A stretch of DNA of 64,000 nucleotides from Myxococcales bacterium 68-20 (lineage in GTDB: Bacteria > Myxococcota_A > Polyangia > Polyangiales > Polyangiaceae), in NCBI GenBank assembly GCA_001899635.1, contig MKVQ01000027.1, positions 124,001 to 188,000 of the forward strand. The letters are read 5' to 3'. The notes below the pieces were generated by a model. The model was not told the origin of the DNA. It saw only the letters and a program-made list of their open reading frames with translations, and did not search any database. The position numbers and the translations under genes were made by a program. Positions within the stretch are counted from its first letter, which is position 1, and the number at the start of each line of letters is the position of its first letter. Positions 57,328-64,000 of the stretch are shown one piece after another.

Positions 57328-58278
57328 CTAGCACCCTTCATTCACGGCGCCGTTGCAGTTATCGTCCGTCGGGGTGGAACAGTTCTCGGCGGCGGCGGGT
57401 CGTACCTCCCCCACGCATGCACCGAACCCAGTTCCCTGCGCGTTGCACGTCCTCACGCCCGCCTTGCACACGCCGACCCCCGCCGTGCCCGCCGGGCCCG
57501 AGTAGCAGCTCGCAGTCGAGTTTGGCCGACACACGCAGCCGTCGCCGCCTTCGTTCGTCTGCCCGTCGCAGTCGTCGTCCTCCGGCGTGTTGCACGTCTC
57601 CGGCTGCGGAAGGACCTCGCCGACGCAGGGGCCATAGGCGGTCCCTTGCTCGTTGCAAGTCTTCGAGCCCGCCTTGCACAGGCCGACCCCCGCCGTTCCC
57701 GCCGGGCCCGAGTAGCAGCTCTCGGTCGAGCTTGGCAGGCACACGCAGCCGTCACCGCCCTCGTTGACTTGCCCGTCGCAGTCGTCGTCCTCCGGCGTGT
57801 TGCACGTCTCCGGCTGCGGAAGGACCTCGCCGACGCAGGGGCCGTAAGCGGTCCCTTGCTCGTTGCACGTCTTCGTGCCCCCTTTGCACGAGCCCACGCC
57901 CTCGGTGCCGGCAGCGCCTGTGTAACAGCTCGCGGTGGCCTTGGGCACGCACCCGCAACCTTCGCCCGACTCGTTGACCTGCCCGTTGCAATTGTCGTCG
58001 ACGGGGCTGTTGCAGGTCTCGGGGATCGCCAACACCTCCCCCTCGCAGGGCCCGTAGCCGCTGCCGTCGGCAAGGCAGGTCATCGTGCCCGCTTTGCAGC
58101 GCCCCACGTCCCTCGTGGCTTCTGCACCGGTGTAGCAGGACGCTTTCGCGCCTGCGACGCACGCGGTGGGGGTGGTGCCCGCATCGCCCGTGTTCGCGTC
58201 GCCGGCGTCCGACTCACCACACGCGGCGATCGACAACGCAAGGACGCTCCACGACAGCGACGTCGAAAGAATGCGCAT
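57328..58278 (-). CDS. lipoprotein with four MopE-like repeats
   Basis: 316 residues with the lipobox SIAAC. Four tandem units of about 63 residues follow. Each has CYTGxxGTxGVGxCKxG, TCNEQGTAYGPCVGEV and ETCNTPEDDDCDGQVNEGGD, with two to three Asp-rich DDDCDGxxNE loops like those of MopE and other putative metal-binding proteins. The two middle repeats are nearly identical in DNA as well, so recent duplication is likely. Calcium or copper binding is inferred from the motif. It converges on module B and lies next to the diiron gene on the same strand with 40 bp between. Confidence 0.92.
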   Translation of the reverse strand: MRILSTSLSWSVLALSIAACGESDAGDANTGDAGTTPTACVAGAKASCYTGAEATRDVGRCKAGTMTCLADGSGYGPCEGEVLAIPETCNSPVDDNCNGQVNESGEGCGCVPKATASCYTGAAGTEGVGSCKGGTKTCNEQGTAYGPCVGEVLPQPETCNTPEDDDCDGQVNEGGDGCVCLPSSTESCYSGPAGTAGVGLCKAGSKTCNEQGTAYGPCVGEVLPQPETCNTPEDDDCDGQTNEGGDGCVCRPNSTASCYSGPAGTAGVGVCKAGVRTCNAQGTGFGACVGEVRPAAAENCSTPTDDNCNGAVNEGC

Positions 58279-58318
58279 TCGAACGACAGTACGCGGTTCC
58301 CGCGCGCGCGGGCATCCC

Positions 58319-59284
58319 TCAGTCGTGATGCTTCGCCTCGAGGGCCTCGGCGGCGAGGTCCTCGAACGACATCTTCGCGGCCCTGGAGAGCTCCTCCTCG
58401 GACGCGAGGCGCTCGATGAGCTCGGGCTCGGTCCCGACGATGCTCGCGATGACCCCCTTCATGCGCTTGCCCGCGCGCGGGTGGTTGTAGACGTCCATCA
58501 TCGTGTTCCAGAACTTCGCGAGCGGGAGCTCACCGATACCGGGCTTCGCGCCGAGGAGCTGCATCCGCTTGAACGCCTCGCGGAGCCGGACGCCCGTCGG
58601 GTCGACGCGCGACATCGGAGCGAAGAAGACATCACGGAAGAACGGGCGGCCCCAGCGCGTCATCGTGGCGAACGCGCGGGCTCCGGCGGCCTGTTCCGCG
58701 AGGCTCTTCCGAGGAGCGTCCCGCCGGCGGGCGCGATACTCCTCCGACGCGTAGTAGCCGACCATGTAGTAGTCGATCGCGATGTGGCGTGACTCATCGC
58801 GATTGATCAGCTCCATCGCCTGCGCGGAGAGCGGGTCGTCGACGAAGTCGTTGATCGATCGCAAGAGGGCGATATCGAGCACGAGCTCGCCCGACGTGAT
58901 GTACGCGTTGGCGACGTCGTCCGAGAGGTGCCGGATCGCGTCGACGAAGGCCGGGAAGAAGCGCTCGAGGCTCGTGCTCGTGCGGTACACCTTCAGCCGT
59001 CGGACGTCGTAGTGATCCGCGAGCATCTGGGCGACATGCGAGTGGCGCATCTCGTCGACGACGAACGTCCCGAAGATCGCCTTCAGCACGGGGTCGGTCG
59101 CGCGACGCTCCTGCTCGACGAAGAGCGCACCGGCGAGCCGCTCGATCTGCGCCATGTCGGTGAAGTACTGGACGACGTTCATCTCGTCCTCGGGCGACAT
59201 CGGGCGCGGACGACGGCTGAAGTCGAGATCGCCGACCTTCCATTGCCCTTCATGGCACATCCGGAGCATGCGCTGGAGGTCCAT
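58319..59284 (-). CDS. diiron ferritin-like/AurF-like oxygenase
   Basis: 321 residues from the ATG giving MDLQRMLRMCHEGQW. A four-helix diiron pattern is visible: a Glu in QIERLAGALFVEQERRATDP, an ExxH in FVVDEMRHSHVAQMLADHYD, and a second ExxH in INRDESRHIAIDYYMVGYYA. The spacing resembles AurF-type N-oxygenases and related ferritin-like oxidases, and the helix length exceeds that of ferritin. The substrate is unknown. It is the third gene of a minus-strand set after the DUF350 and glutathionylspermidine-synthase-like genes (115 bp gap), so it may oxidise their product. Confidence 0.78.
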   Translation of the reverse strand: MDLQRMLRMCHEGQWKVGDLDFSRRPRPMSPEDEMNVVQYFTDMAQIERLAGALFVEQERRATDPVLKAIFGTFVVDEMRHSHVAQMLADHYDVRRLKVYRTSTSLERFFPAFVDAIRHLSDDVANAYITSGELVLDIALLRSINDFVDDPLSAQAMELINRDESRHIAIDYYMVGYYASEEYRARRRDAPRKSLAEQAAGARAFATMTRWGRPFFRDVFFAPMSRVDPTGVRLREAFKRMQLLGAKPGIGELPLAKFWNTMMDVYNHPRAGKRMKGVIASIVGTEPELIERLASEEELSRAAKMSFEDLAAEALEAKHHD

Positions 59285-59399
59285 CGGTCGCTCGATTCTA
59301 CGACGTGACCGTCCCGATGTCCGGCCGAGCACGCTCGCTCGTCGCTCGCTGCGGCGGACGCGCGCGATCGCTGGCTCGCGCCGACGCTGTGACTGCGAC

Positions 59400-60653
59400 C
59401 TATCGACCTTCGACGAGGACGGGAGCGCTGAGCGCGTGATCGTCGGTGGGCCCGACCTGCACGCGCGCATAGAGCCCGCATGCCTGTCCTGCGACGAGGA
59501 AGACGCCGTGGTTCACGATCGATCCGGCGTCGTCGATCGCCTTCGCCTGGAAGAAGCGCTGCGCGACCCAACGGCCGGGGCGCGCGTGCGCGAGCGAGGC
59601 CTTCCAGATCTCGTCGGTGACGTGACGGCCGACGATGACCTCGTCCCCCTCGGCGCCGTAGTCGCTCTTGAGCACCCAGTCCTCGCGCTGCACCGCGAGC
59701 TGCTCCTCGTGCATCGTCTCGAGCCGGGCCGTCACCGGGATGTGGCGCTGGATGATCTCCTGCGACCGCGGCGAGAATCGATGGATCTGCTCCCAGAAAA
59801 ACGCCATTGCGCGCTTGTTCTGGGGGAGGACGGCGCCGAACGGATTCACGACCGTGGAGCGTCCCGCAGCCATGCCCGAGAACACCGCATGGAGCGCTCC
59901 CGTCAGCGGCTCGGAGTCCGCCACAGCGTCGTCGTCCCAGACGCTCTGGCGCTCGCCCCACCAGTCGGTCTTGTAATGACGGAGGATCGCCCCGACCGGC
60001 GTGTCGAAGAGCAGCGTCCCGCGCTCGTCGCTCGCGAGGTTGTAGGGCGAGCCGAGGACCACGTCGCGACCGCGTGACTCGAACCACTTCTTGTAGAGCC
60101 GCACGAGGGAGAGGTCCTCGGTGAACTCCGTCGGGTAGACGAGGCCGATCGACCGCGGAGCGTCCGGCTCGAGGTCGCGCACGCAGAGCGTCTCGACCAA
60201 GGCGACGAAGCGCTCCTCGAGCTCGCGGTTCGGATCGACCAGCCCGGCCCGCGGCGGCGTCTCCGAGGCGAGCGCGCCGAGGACGACCGCCTCGGCCTCG
60301 CCGGTGGGCGTATCGCAGTTGATCTCGGTGAACGCGAGCCCCTCTTCCGTGACGAAGACATCCGCCCGCGCGATCCCGTGCCAGTGAGGCTGCGACGCGG
60401 TCCACATCGCCTTCTGGACCGGCGTCATCATGAAGAAGTCGTCGAGGAGCCGCGGCTCGTCGACGACGATGAGGCACATCTCGTTGTAGACTGCAGCGAC
60501 CTCCTCGGAGGCGCGGTAGAGCTCGCGCTCGAGCCGTGCGCTCACGATGATCGGCTCCTCCCCAAACCGCGGAGCACCGTCGATCCACGGATCGGAGAGG
60601 ATGCCGCTCGCGACGATGCGGCGTGCGAAGGCGTCGTAGCCGTCGGTCGTCAT
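59400..60653 (-). CDS. glutathionylspermidine-synthase-like ATP-grasp (YjfC-type)
   Basis: 417 residues from the ATG giving MTTDGYDAFARR. The C-terminal half has the glutathionylspermidine synthase pattern: RADVFVTEEGLAFTEINCDT, DWVLKSDYGAEGDEVIVGRH and RWVAQRFFQAKAIDDAGS, with the Glu/Asn metal ligands and the Lys of an ATP-grasp. Full Gsp enzymes also have an amidase domain, absent here. Single-domain relatives such as YjfC have no proven glutathione substrate. The DUF350 gene 25 bp upstream recreates the pairing seen with YjfL/YjfC. An amide bond to a polyamine-like amine is the likely chemistry. Confidence 0.87.
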   Translation of the reverse strand: MTTDGYDAFARRIVASGILSDPWIDGAPRFGEEPIIVSARLERELYRASEEVAAVYNEMCLIVVDEPRLLDDFFMMTPVQKAMWTASQPHWHGIARADVFVTEEGLAFTEINCDTPTGEAEAVVLGALASETPPRAGLVDPNRELEERFVALVETLCVRDLEPDAPRSIGLVYPTEFTEDLSLVRLYKKWFESRGRDVVLGSPYNLASDERGTLLFDTPVGAILRHYKTDWWGERQSVWDDDAVADSEPLTGALHAVFSGMAAGRSTVVNPFGAVLPQNKRAMAFFWEQIHRFSPRSQEIIQRHIPVTARLETMHEEQLAVQREDWVLKSDYGAEGDEVIVGRHVTDEIWKASLAHARPGRWVAQRFFQAKAIDDAGSIVNHGVFLVAGQACGLYARVQVGPTDDHALSAPVLVEGR

Positions 60654-60678
60654 CGGATTGGCTCCTCGCGCACGACGT

Positions 60679-61527
60679 TCAGGCGAGGCGGGCGATGGAG
60701 AGCGCCGTCGCGACGTAGGTGACCGCCTCGAGCACGCCGATGCCCTCGCTCCGCTGGAGGGCGATGCCGTCGTCGAGCGGACCGCCGCGCAGCTTGAGCG
60801 GCGCACGGAGGAGGAGCATCTGCACGAACACCTGACGCACCGGGTAGAGCGCCAAGGCGCAGGCGAGCACGCCGGCGTAGCCCTTCAGCGAGGTCTCCCA
60901 TCCCGTGAACTCGCCCTCCGTCGCGCGGGCGATGATGATCGCGAGCGCGATCACCGCTCCGGCGTAGCTCAGCGCCGCGGCGAGGTTCTCTCCGGCGATC
61001 TGCTCGGCGTCGTCGTAGGTGGTCAACGCGCGGAACAGCGATACGAACACGTGGAGCGTGACCTGCCCGAGAACGAAGAACGCGACGGAGATGGCGAGCT
61101 CCTGCACGTCACTGCCTGCCATCGCGCGCGAGGTGATGATGCCGGTCGCCACGTAGTGCGCGCCGGCGGCGAGCCCGGCAGCGGTGTTGCCTCGCGCGAT
61201 CTCCGCGGGCAGGCGCGAATGGAGGAGCAGACGGACGCCGAAGTGGCCGGTGATCGCGATGAGCAGGACGCCCGCCACACCGAACGCACCGACCCAGGTG
61301 GCGTCGCGCAGGATGTCGTCGCCTTTCACTGCCGTCTTCACCGCGTTCGAGGCGACGAGGAAGATCGCGGTGACCTGCCCGACGCCGAGGAGGCGCTCCG
61401 CGGAGTTGCCCTTCGTGAGCTCGGCAGCGAGGGAGCGCCTCCCGACGAGGAAGAGCACCAGCATCACGAGTGTGGTCGCGGCGCCGAAACACACCATGTA
61501 GAGCGGCTTGACGTCGACGTCGTCCAT
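60679..61527 (-). CDS. DUF350 membrane protein (YjfL-type), duplicated domain
   Basis: 282 residues with about eight membrane helices. Two DUF350-like halves are visible: FLVGRRSLAAELTKGNSAER with VGQVTAIFLVASNAV, and LLLHSRLPAEIARGNTAAGL with AAGAHYVATGIITSRAM. The second half repeats the pattern with DDAEQIAGENLAAALSYAG. DUF350 proteins (YjfL, UPF0719) lie beside YjfC-type ligases in many bacteria, and their activity is unknown. It is the first gene of the minus-strand set and is divergent from the 2OG-like gene with 81 bp between, so the two strands may share a promoter region. Confidence 0.88.
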   Translation of the reverse strand: MDDVDVKPLYMVCFGAATTLVMLVLFLVGRRSLAAELTKGNSAERLLGVGQVTAIFLVASNAVKTAVKGDDILRDATWVGAFGVAGVLLIAITGHFGVRLLLHSRLPAEIARGNTAAGLAAGAHYVATGIITSRAMAGSDVQELAISVAFFVLGQVTLHVFVSLFRALTTYDDAEQIAGENLAAALSYAGAVIALAIIIARATEGEFTGWETSLKGYAGVLACALALYPVRQVFVQMLLLRAPLKLRGGPLDDGIALQRSEGIGVLEAVTYVATALSIARLA

Positions 61528-61608
61528 ACGCCCGCGAAGCTACCGGCGGCGCGGGACTCCGTCCACTGCGGCTTGTCACGGGCCACGTGCTCCGGTACGC
61601 ACTCGAGG

Positions 61609-62439
61609 GTGGCGCTTCGAGGCATCTTTCCCGGTGCACCCCTGCCCTACGTCCCGCTCGAGCGCTTCATCGACACGAGCGCTCTCGACGCCATCCACGA
61701 GGAGGTCTGCCTGGCGCTGACCCAGGTAGCGATCGACTACACGGGCGGAAGCCATCGCTCGATGGGGATCATGCCTCCGTCGCGCACGGCCGAGGCTTAC
61801 GTCGACTACGGCGAGGCGATCCGCAGCCTCTCGCCCGACGCGTTCGAGACGTTCCGCTCTCTCGCCGACGATCCGAGCGCGATCGATCGGCAGCACTCGA
61901 ACGAGCTCCGGTTCGGCGAGGAGACGGAGCTGCCGCTCTCCCGCCGCCAGATGCTGTGGCTCAAGTTCCGCCAGAAGGTCTACTTCCCCTGGAAGGCCTA
62001 CGTGGAGCTCATCCCCAACCGTTACTGGGACGAGAAGTCGAGCGCCGAAGGCAAGGACTTCACCCGTCTGGCGAAGACGTTCTTTCCGAAGACGATCGCC
62101 TTCGCGAAGAGCCTTCCCTTCCTCCACATCGGCCGCTGTAACGTGATGGGGCTCGAGGCGAACGACCACGGCACGGTCCACCGCGACGGCGATCCGGACG
62201 AGCAAGAGGCGCCCGACCATTTCATCACCGTCTGCCCCGCGGGGGACAAGCGGCTCTTCCTCTGGGACGAGGAGAAGCAGCGGAAGACGCCCGTCGAGGG
62301 ACGGGCGTACTGGTTCAACGATCACGACTTCCACGGGGTCGACGCCGATCCGTTCTTCCGGTACTCCATCCGAGTCGACGGGGTGTTCCGTCCCGACTTC
62401 CTCGAGACGCTTCGACGCGAGAGCCGGATCGAATCGTGA
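61609..62439 (+). CDS. 2OG-oxygenase-like (double-stranded beta-helix) protein, copy 2
   Basis: 276 residues from the GTG that aligns with the ATG of the paralogue at 43588-44409; longer frames upstream do not resemble protein. Likely iron ligands are HRD in GLEANDHGTVHRDGDPDEQ and the His of YWFNDHDFHGVDADPFFRY, with the Arg of RYSIRVDG for 2-oxoglutarate. Other shared stretches are DYTGGS, LSRRQMLWLKFRQKVYFPWK and DEKSSAEGKDFTRL. The stop overlaps the next start as GTGA, which ties it to the anchored protein that follows. Confidence 0.8.
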   Translation: MALRGIFPGAPLPYVPLERFIDTSALDAIHEEVCLALTQVAIDYTGGSHRSMGIMPPSRTAEAYVDYGEAIRSLSPDAFETFRSLADDPSAIDRQHSNELRFGEETELPLSRRQMLWLKFRQKVYFPWKAYVELIPNRYWDEKSSAEGKDFTRLAKTFFPKTIAFAKSLPFLHIGRCNVMGLEANDHGTVHRDGDPDEQEAPDHFITVCPAGDKRLFLWDEEKQRKTPVEGRAYWFNDHDFHGVDADPFFRYSIRVDGVFRPDFLETLRRESRIES

Positions 62440-63809
62440 CGAACAAGCAGGCCCAGCCTCCGGCGACGTTCACGAGGCAGGAGATCGTCGACAAGCCTGG
62501 CATCATCGGCGCGCGCTGGTGGCAAGAGAGCATCGCCGTGCCGCGCCGCCAGGCGATGACGGGCCTCCTCGCGCTCGGAGGCGTCGTTGCCGCGATGGCG
62601 ACGATCGGTACGTGTGCCGTCGTCGCAGCGAGAGACTCCGAGCCGGAGGTCGCCTTCCAGCCGCGCGGGGCGCTCGACATGCAGAAGGAGTACGGCTGGA
62701 GCTTCGGCGCCACCGGAGAGTCGCTCGTCTTCGACGGCAAGTCGACGCAGGCGTTCGACCGCGCCGCGCTCGCGCGGATGCCGGACGATCTCGCACCGGC
62801 GGAGGCGAGCCACGCACCGTACTTCGTCCCCACCCTCTTCCAGTCGCCGAAGGCCCTGCCGAAATCGACGCCTCAGGGCGAGAGCGGGAGCGCTCCCTTC
62901 GCGCCGCTCGAAGACGCGCTCGTCCCGATCGCCACACCCGGCATGGAGACCGCGTTCGAGCAAGGCAGGGCGCTCGCGTCTCTCCTCGAACAGGACCCGC
63001 GCGCGCAGAACGCCACCGTCGTGGTGGACCTCCCCGGCCCGGAGGCGGTCGCGTTCGCGGCCGGCGCATCGGGCGTCCTCGATCCGGTCTTCCTGTTCGA
63101 CAACTGGCCTCACCCGCGCGGCGTCGTCCCGGCGCATCTCACGCTCGCGGCAGCGACGTACTACCAGCCGCTCTTCGTGAAGGCGAAGACCGCGCGGCAG
63201 AGCAGCGGAAGGCACGCGCGACCGATGTTCGTCCTCGATCGGAAGCGGCTCGCTTCCTATACCGACGACGCATCGCAGTTCGACAACCGCCACACCGCCC
63301 GCCTCCCGAGCGCCGCCAACCTCATCGCGCTCGGCACGAAGACGCTCCTCTACGTCGGCCCCAACGCCGTCGATCGCCAGGAGCTCGACGATCTCGTGGA
63401 CGACTTCGCCGCGTACACGCAGGCGCAGATCGCGCTCGAGCTCTTGCCCGCCACGGCGTTCGATCGCGAGCGTGATTCCGCGGGCGCGCCGAACGCGGCG
63501 GGAGGCACGACGGACTGGAACGGCCCCTATTTCTACGGCGGCTCGCGAGCAGCGCATTCGACCTTCTGGACGCACTGGTCAGCACCGGAGAACGGCCCCT
63601 GGACGAACCAGCTGACCGCCTATCAACCGACGCCTCGCGTGACGCCGTTTTCGAGCGGAACGCCGACCTCGAGCGCGCCTCGGACGCGCCCGGTAGGCTT
63701 CGGCACCGTACCGGTGGCGGTCGCCGTGGGCACGGGCGTCATCCTCGGCGCGAGGCTCAGTCGAAGCGGATCGTGGAACCGCACGACCGGAACGAGCTCG
63801 GGGAGCTGA
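62436..63809 (+). CDS. membrane-anchored protein of unknown function
   Basis: 457 residues from GTG. One membrane helix near residues 42-66 (MTGLLALGGVVAAMATIGTC) follows a cytosolic N-terminus with GIIGARWWQES. The outer part begins with PRGALDMQKEYGWSFGATGE and contains ATVVVDLPGPEAVAFAAGAS, DNWPHPRGVVPAHLTLAAAT, SAANLIALGTKTLLYVGPNA, then a Ser/Thr/Pro-rich C-terminal 60 residues. No known family is recognised, though the alternating strand/helix order suggests an alpha/beta fold. The overlap with the 2OG-like gene suggests a joint function. Confidence 0.75.
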   Translation: MTNKQAQPPATFTRQEIVDKPGIIGARWWQESIAVPRRQAMTGLLALGGVVAAMATIGTCAVVAARDSEPEVAFQPRGALDMQKEYGWSFGATGESLVFDGKSTQAFDRAALARMPDDLAPAEASHAPYFVPTLFQSPKALPKSTPQGESGSAPFAPLEDALVPIATPGMETAFEQGRALASLLEQDPRAQNATVVVDLPGPEAVAFAAGASGVLDPVFLFDNWPHPRGVVPAHLTLAAATYYQPLFVKAKTARQSSGRHARPMFVLDRKRLASYTDDASQFDNRHTARLPSAANLIALGTKTLLYVGPNAVDRQELDDLVDDFAAYTQAQIALELLPATAFDRERDSAGAPNAAGGTTDWNGPYFYGGSRAAHSTFWTHWSAPENGPWTNQLTAYQPTPRVTPFSSGTPTSSAPRTRPVGFGTVPVAVAVGTGVILGARLSRSGSWNRTTGTSSGS

Positions 63810-63815
63810 TCGCTC

Positions 63816-64000
63816 ATGAGCAGCTCCATCTTCTCGATCGAAGTCGCCGCTCGCCTCGACCGCGCGCCGAACCTCTTGCCGCTGCTCCGGAGCGCGATCG
63901 TCGAACAGCCGCAGGCCATCGGCCTGCATCAGAAGTGGTTGCTCTACAAGCGCGCCAGCGATGCACTGCTCGGCCATCTCGGGCTCATCGAGCGCGGCTG
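63816..64000 (+). CDS. start of a gene cut by the right window edge
   Basis: An ATG 6 bp after the anchored-protein gene opens a frame that stays open to the end of the window, giving 61 residues (SSSIFSIEVAARLDRAPNLL, then QPQAIGLHQKWLLYKRASDA). The codon pattern is good and helical, cytosolic sequence is predicted. It is probably the third gene of the plus-strand set with the 2OG-like and anchored proteins. Too little is present to name a family. Confidence 0.65.
   Translation, partial: MSSSIFSIEVAARLDRAPNLLPLLRSAIVEQPQAIGLHQKWLLYKRASDALLGHLGLIERG

Noticed and set aside
60658-61608. In-frame upstream extension of the 2OG-like gene
   Set aside because: It is antisense to the DUF350 gene and reads as low-complexity Arg/Glu sequence; the paralogue fixes the start near 61609.
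63579-63977. Minus-strand gene near the right edge
   Set aside because: Antisense to the anchored protein and the partial gene, Arg-rich, no family.

Overview
The window looks like chromosomal DNA of a myxobacterium, most likely of the Polyangia (Sorangium/Labilithrix type). The support is very high GC, strong third-position GC bias, about twenty separate lipobox-bearing secreted proteins, and families typical of that group: Cys-rich NCGxCG repeat proteins, MopE-like DCDGxxNE repeats, RCC1 and FG-GAP propellers, an IgGFc-binding-type protein and a myxobacterial HNH protein. No rRNA, tRNA, CRISPR array, phage or insertion sequence was seen.

Layout. 1-6.8 kb: the 3' part of an alpha-2-macroglobulin, a small DUF308-like membrane protein, a VanW-like protein, a 1.2 kb non-coding stretch of degenerate repeats, and a frameshifted HNH gene that has lost its nuclease domain. 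6.9-12.1 kb: a divergent ArsR/SRPBCC pair with an operator lying on the ArsR start codon, an acyltransferase, an ATP-grasp enzyme, a glutathionyl-hydroquinone reductase and a methyltransferase. 12.1-17.3 kb: four lipoproteins. 17.5-22.7 kb: a divergent LysR gene and a compact leuABCD operon whose LeuA lacks the leucine-sensing domain. 22.8-26.6 kb (minus strand): module A, made of a barrel-like protein, an ECF sigma factor, a one-TM/TPR protein and two lipoproteins. 26.7-41.6 kb: an OPT transporter with a lipoprotein methyltransferase, a serine protease, DinB, a tandem Usp, an old-yellow enzyme, 2OG oxygenase, astacin and Rieske genes, and several lipoproteins. 41.6-43.4 kb: module C, a decayed copy with a 5'-truncated barrel, an intact sigma factor and a partner without TPR. 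43.6-47.7 kb: a 2OG-type oxygenase-like protein, a histone-H1-like protein and a DUF3160 lipoprotein. 47.9-57.3 kb (plus strand): module B, a barrel, ECF sigma and TM/TPR protein followed by five lipoprotein genes, the first four in overlapping frames. 57.3-64 kb: a MopE-like lipoprotein, then a set with a diiron protein, a glutathionylspermidine-synthase-like ATP-grasp and a DUF350 membrane protein, divergent from a second copy of the 2OG-like protein, a membrane-anchored protein and a gene cut by the window edge.

The most interesting feature is the recurrence, three times in 35 kb, of the gene order barrel-like envelope protein > ECF sigma factor > single-TM partner (with or without TPR) > lipoproteins. 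The gene overlaps (ATGA/GTGA) tie each sigma factor to its membrane partner, and the order suggests a family of cell-surface signalling units that control, or report on, display of secreted lipoproteins. A second candidate system is the two-strand cluster at 58.3-64 kb, which joins the known YjfC/YjfL-type pair with a diiron protein and a 2OG-like oxygenase that has a paralogue 18 kb away.
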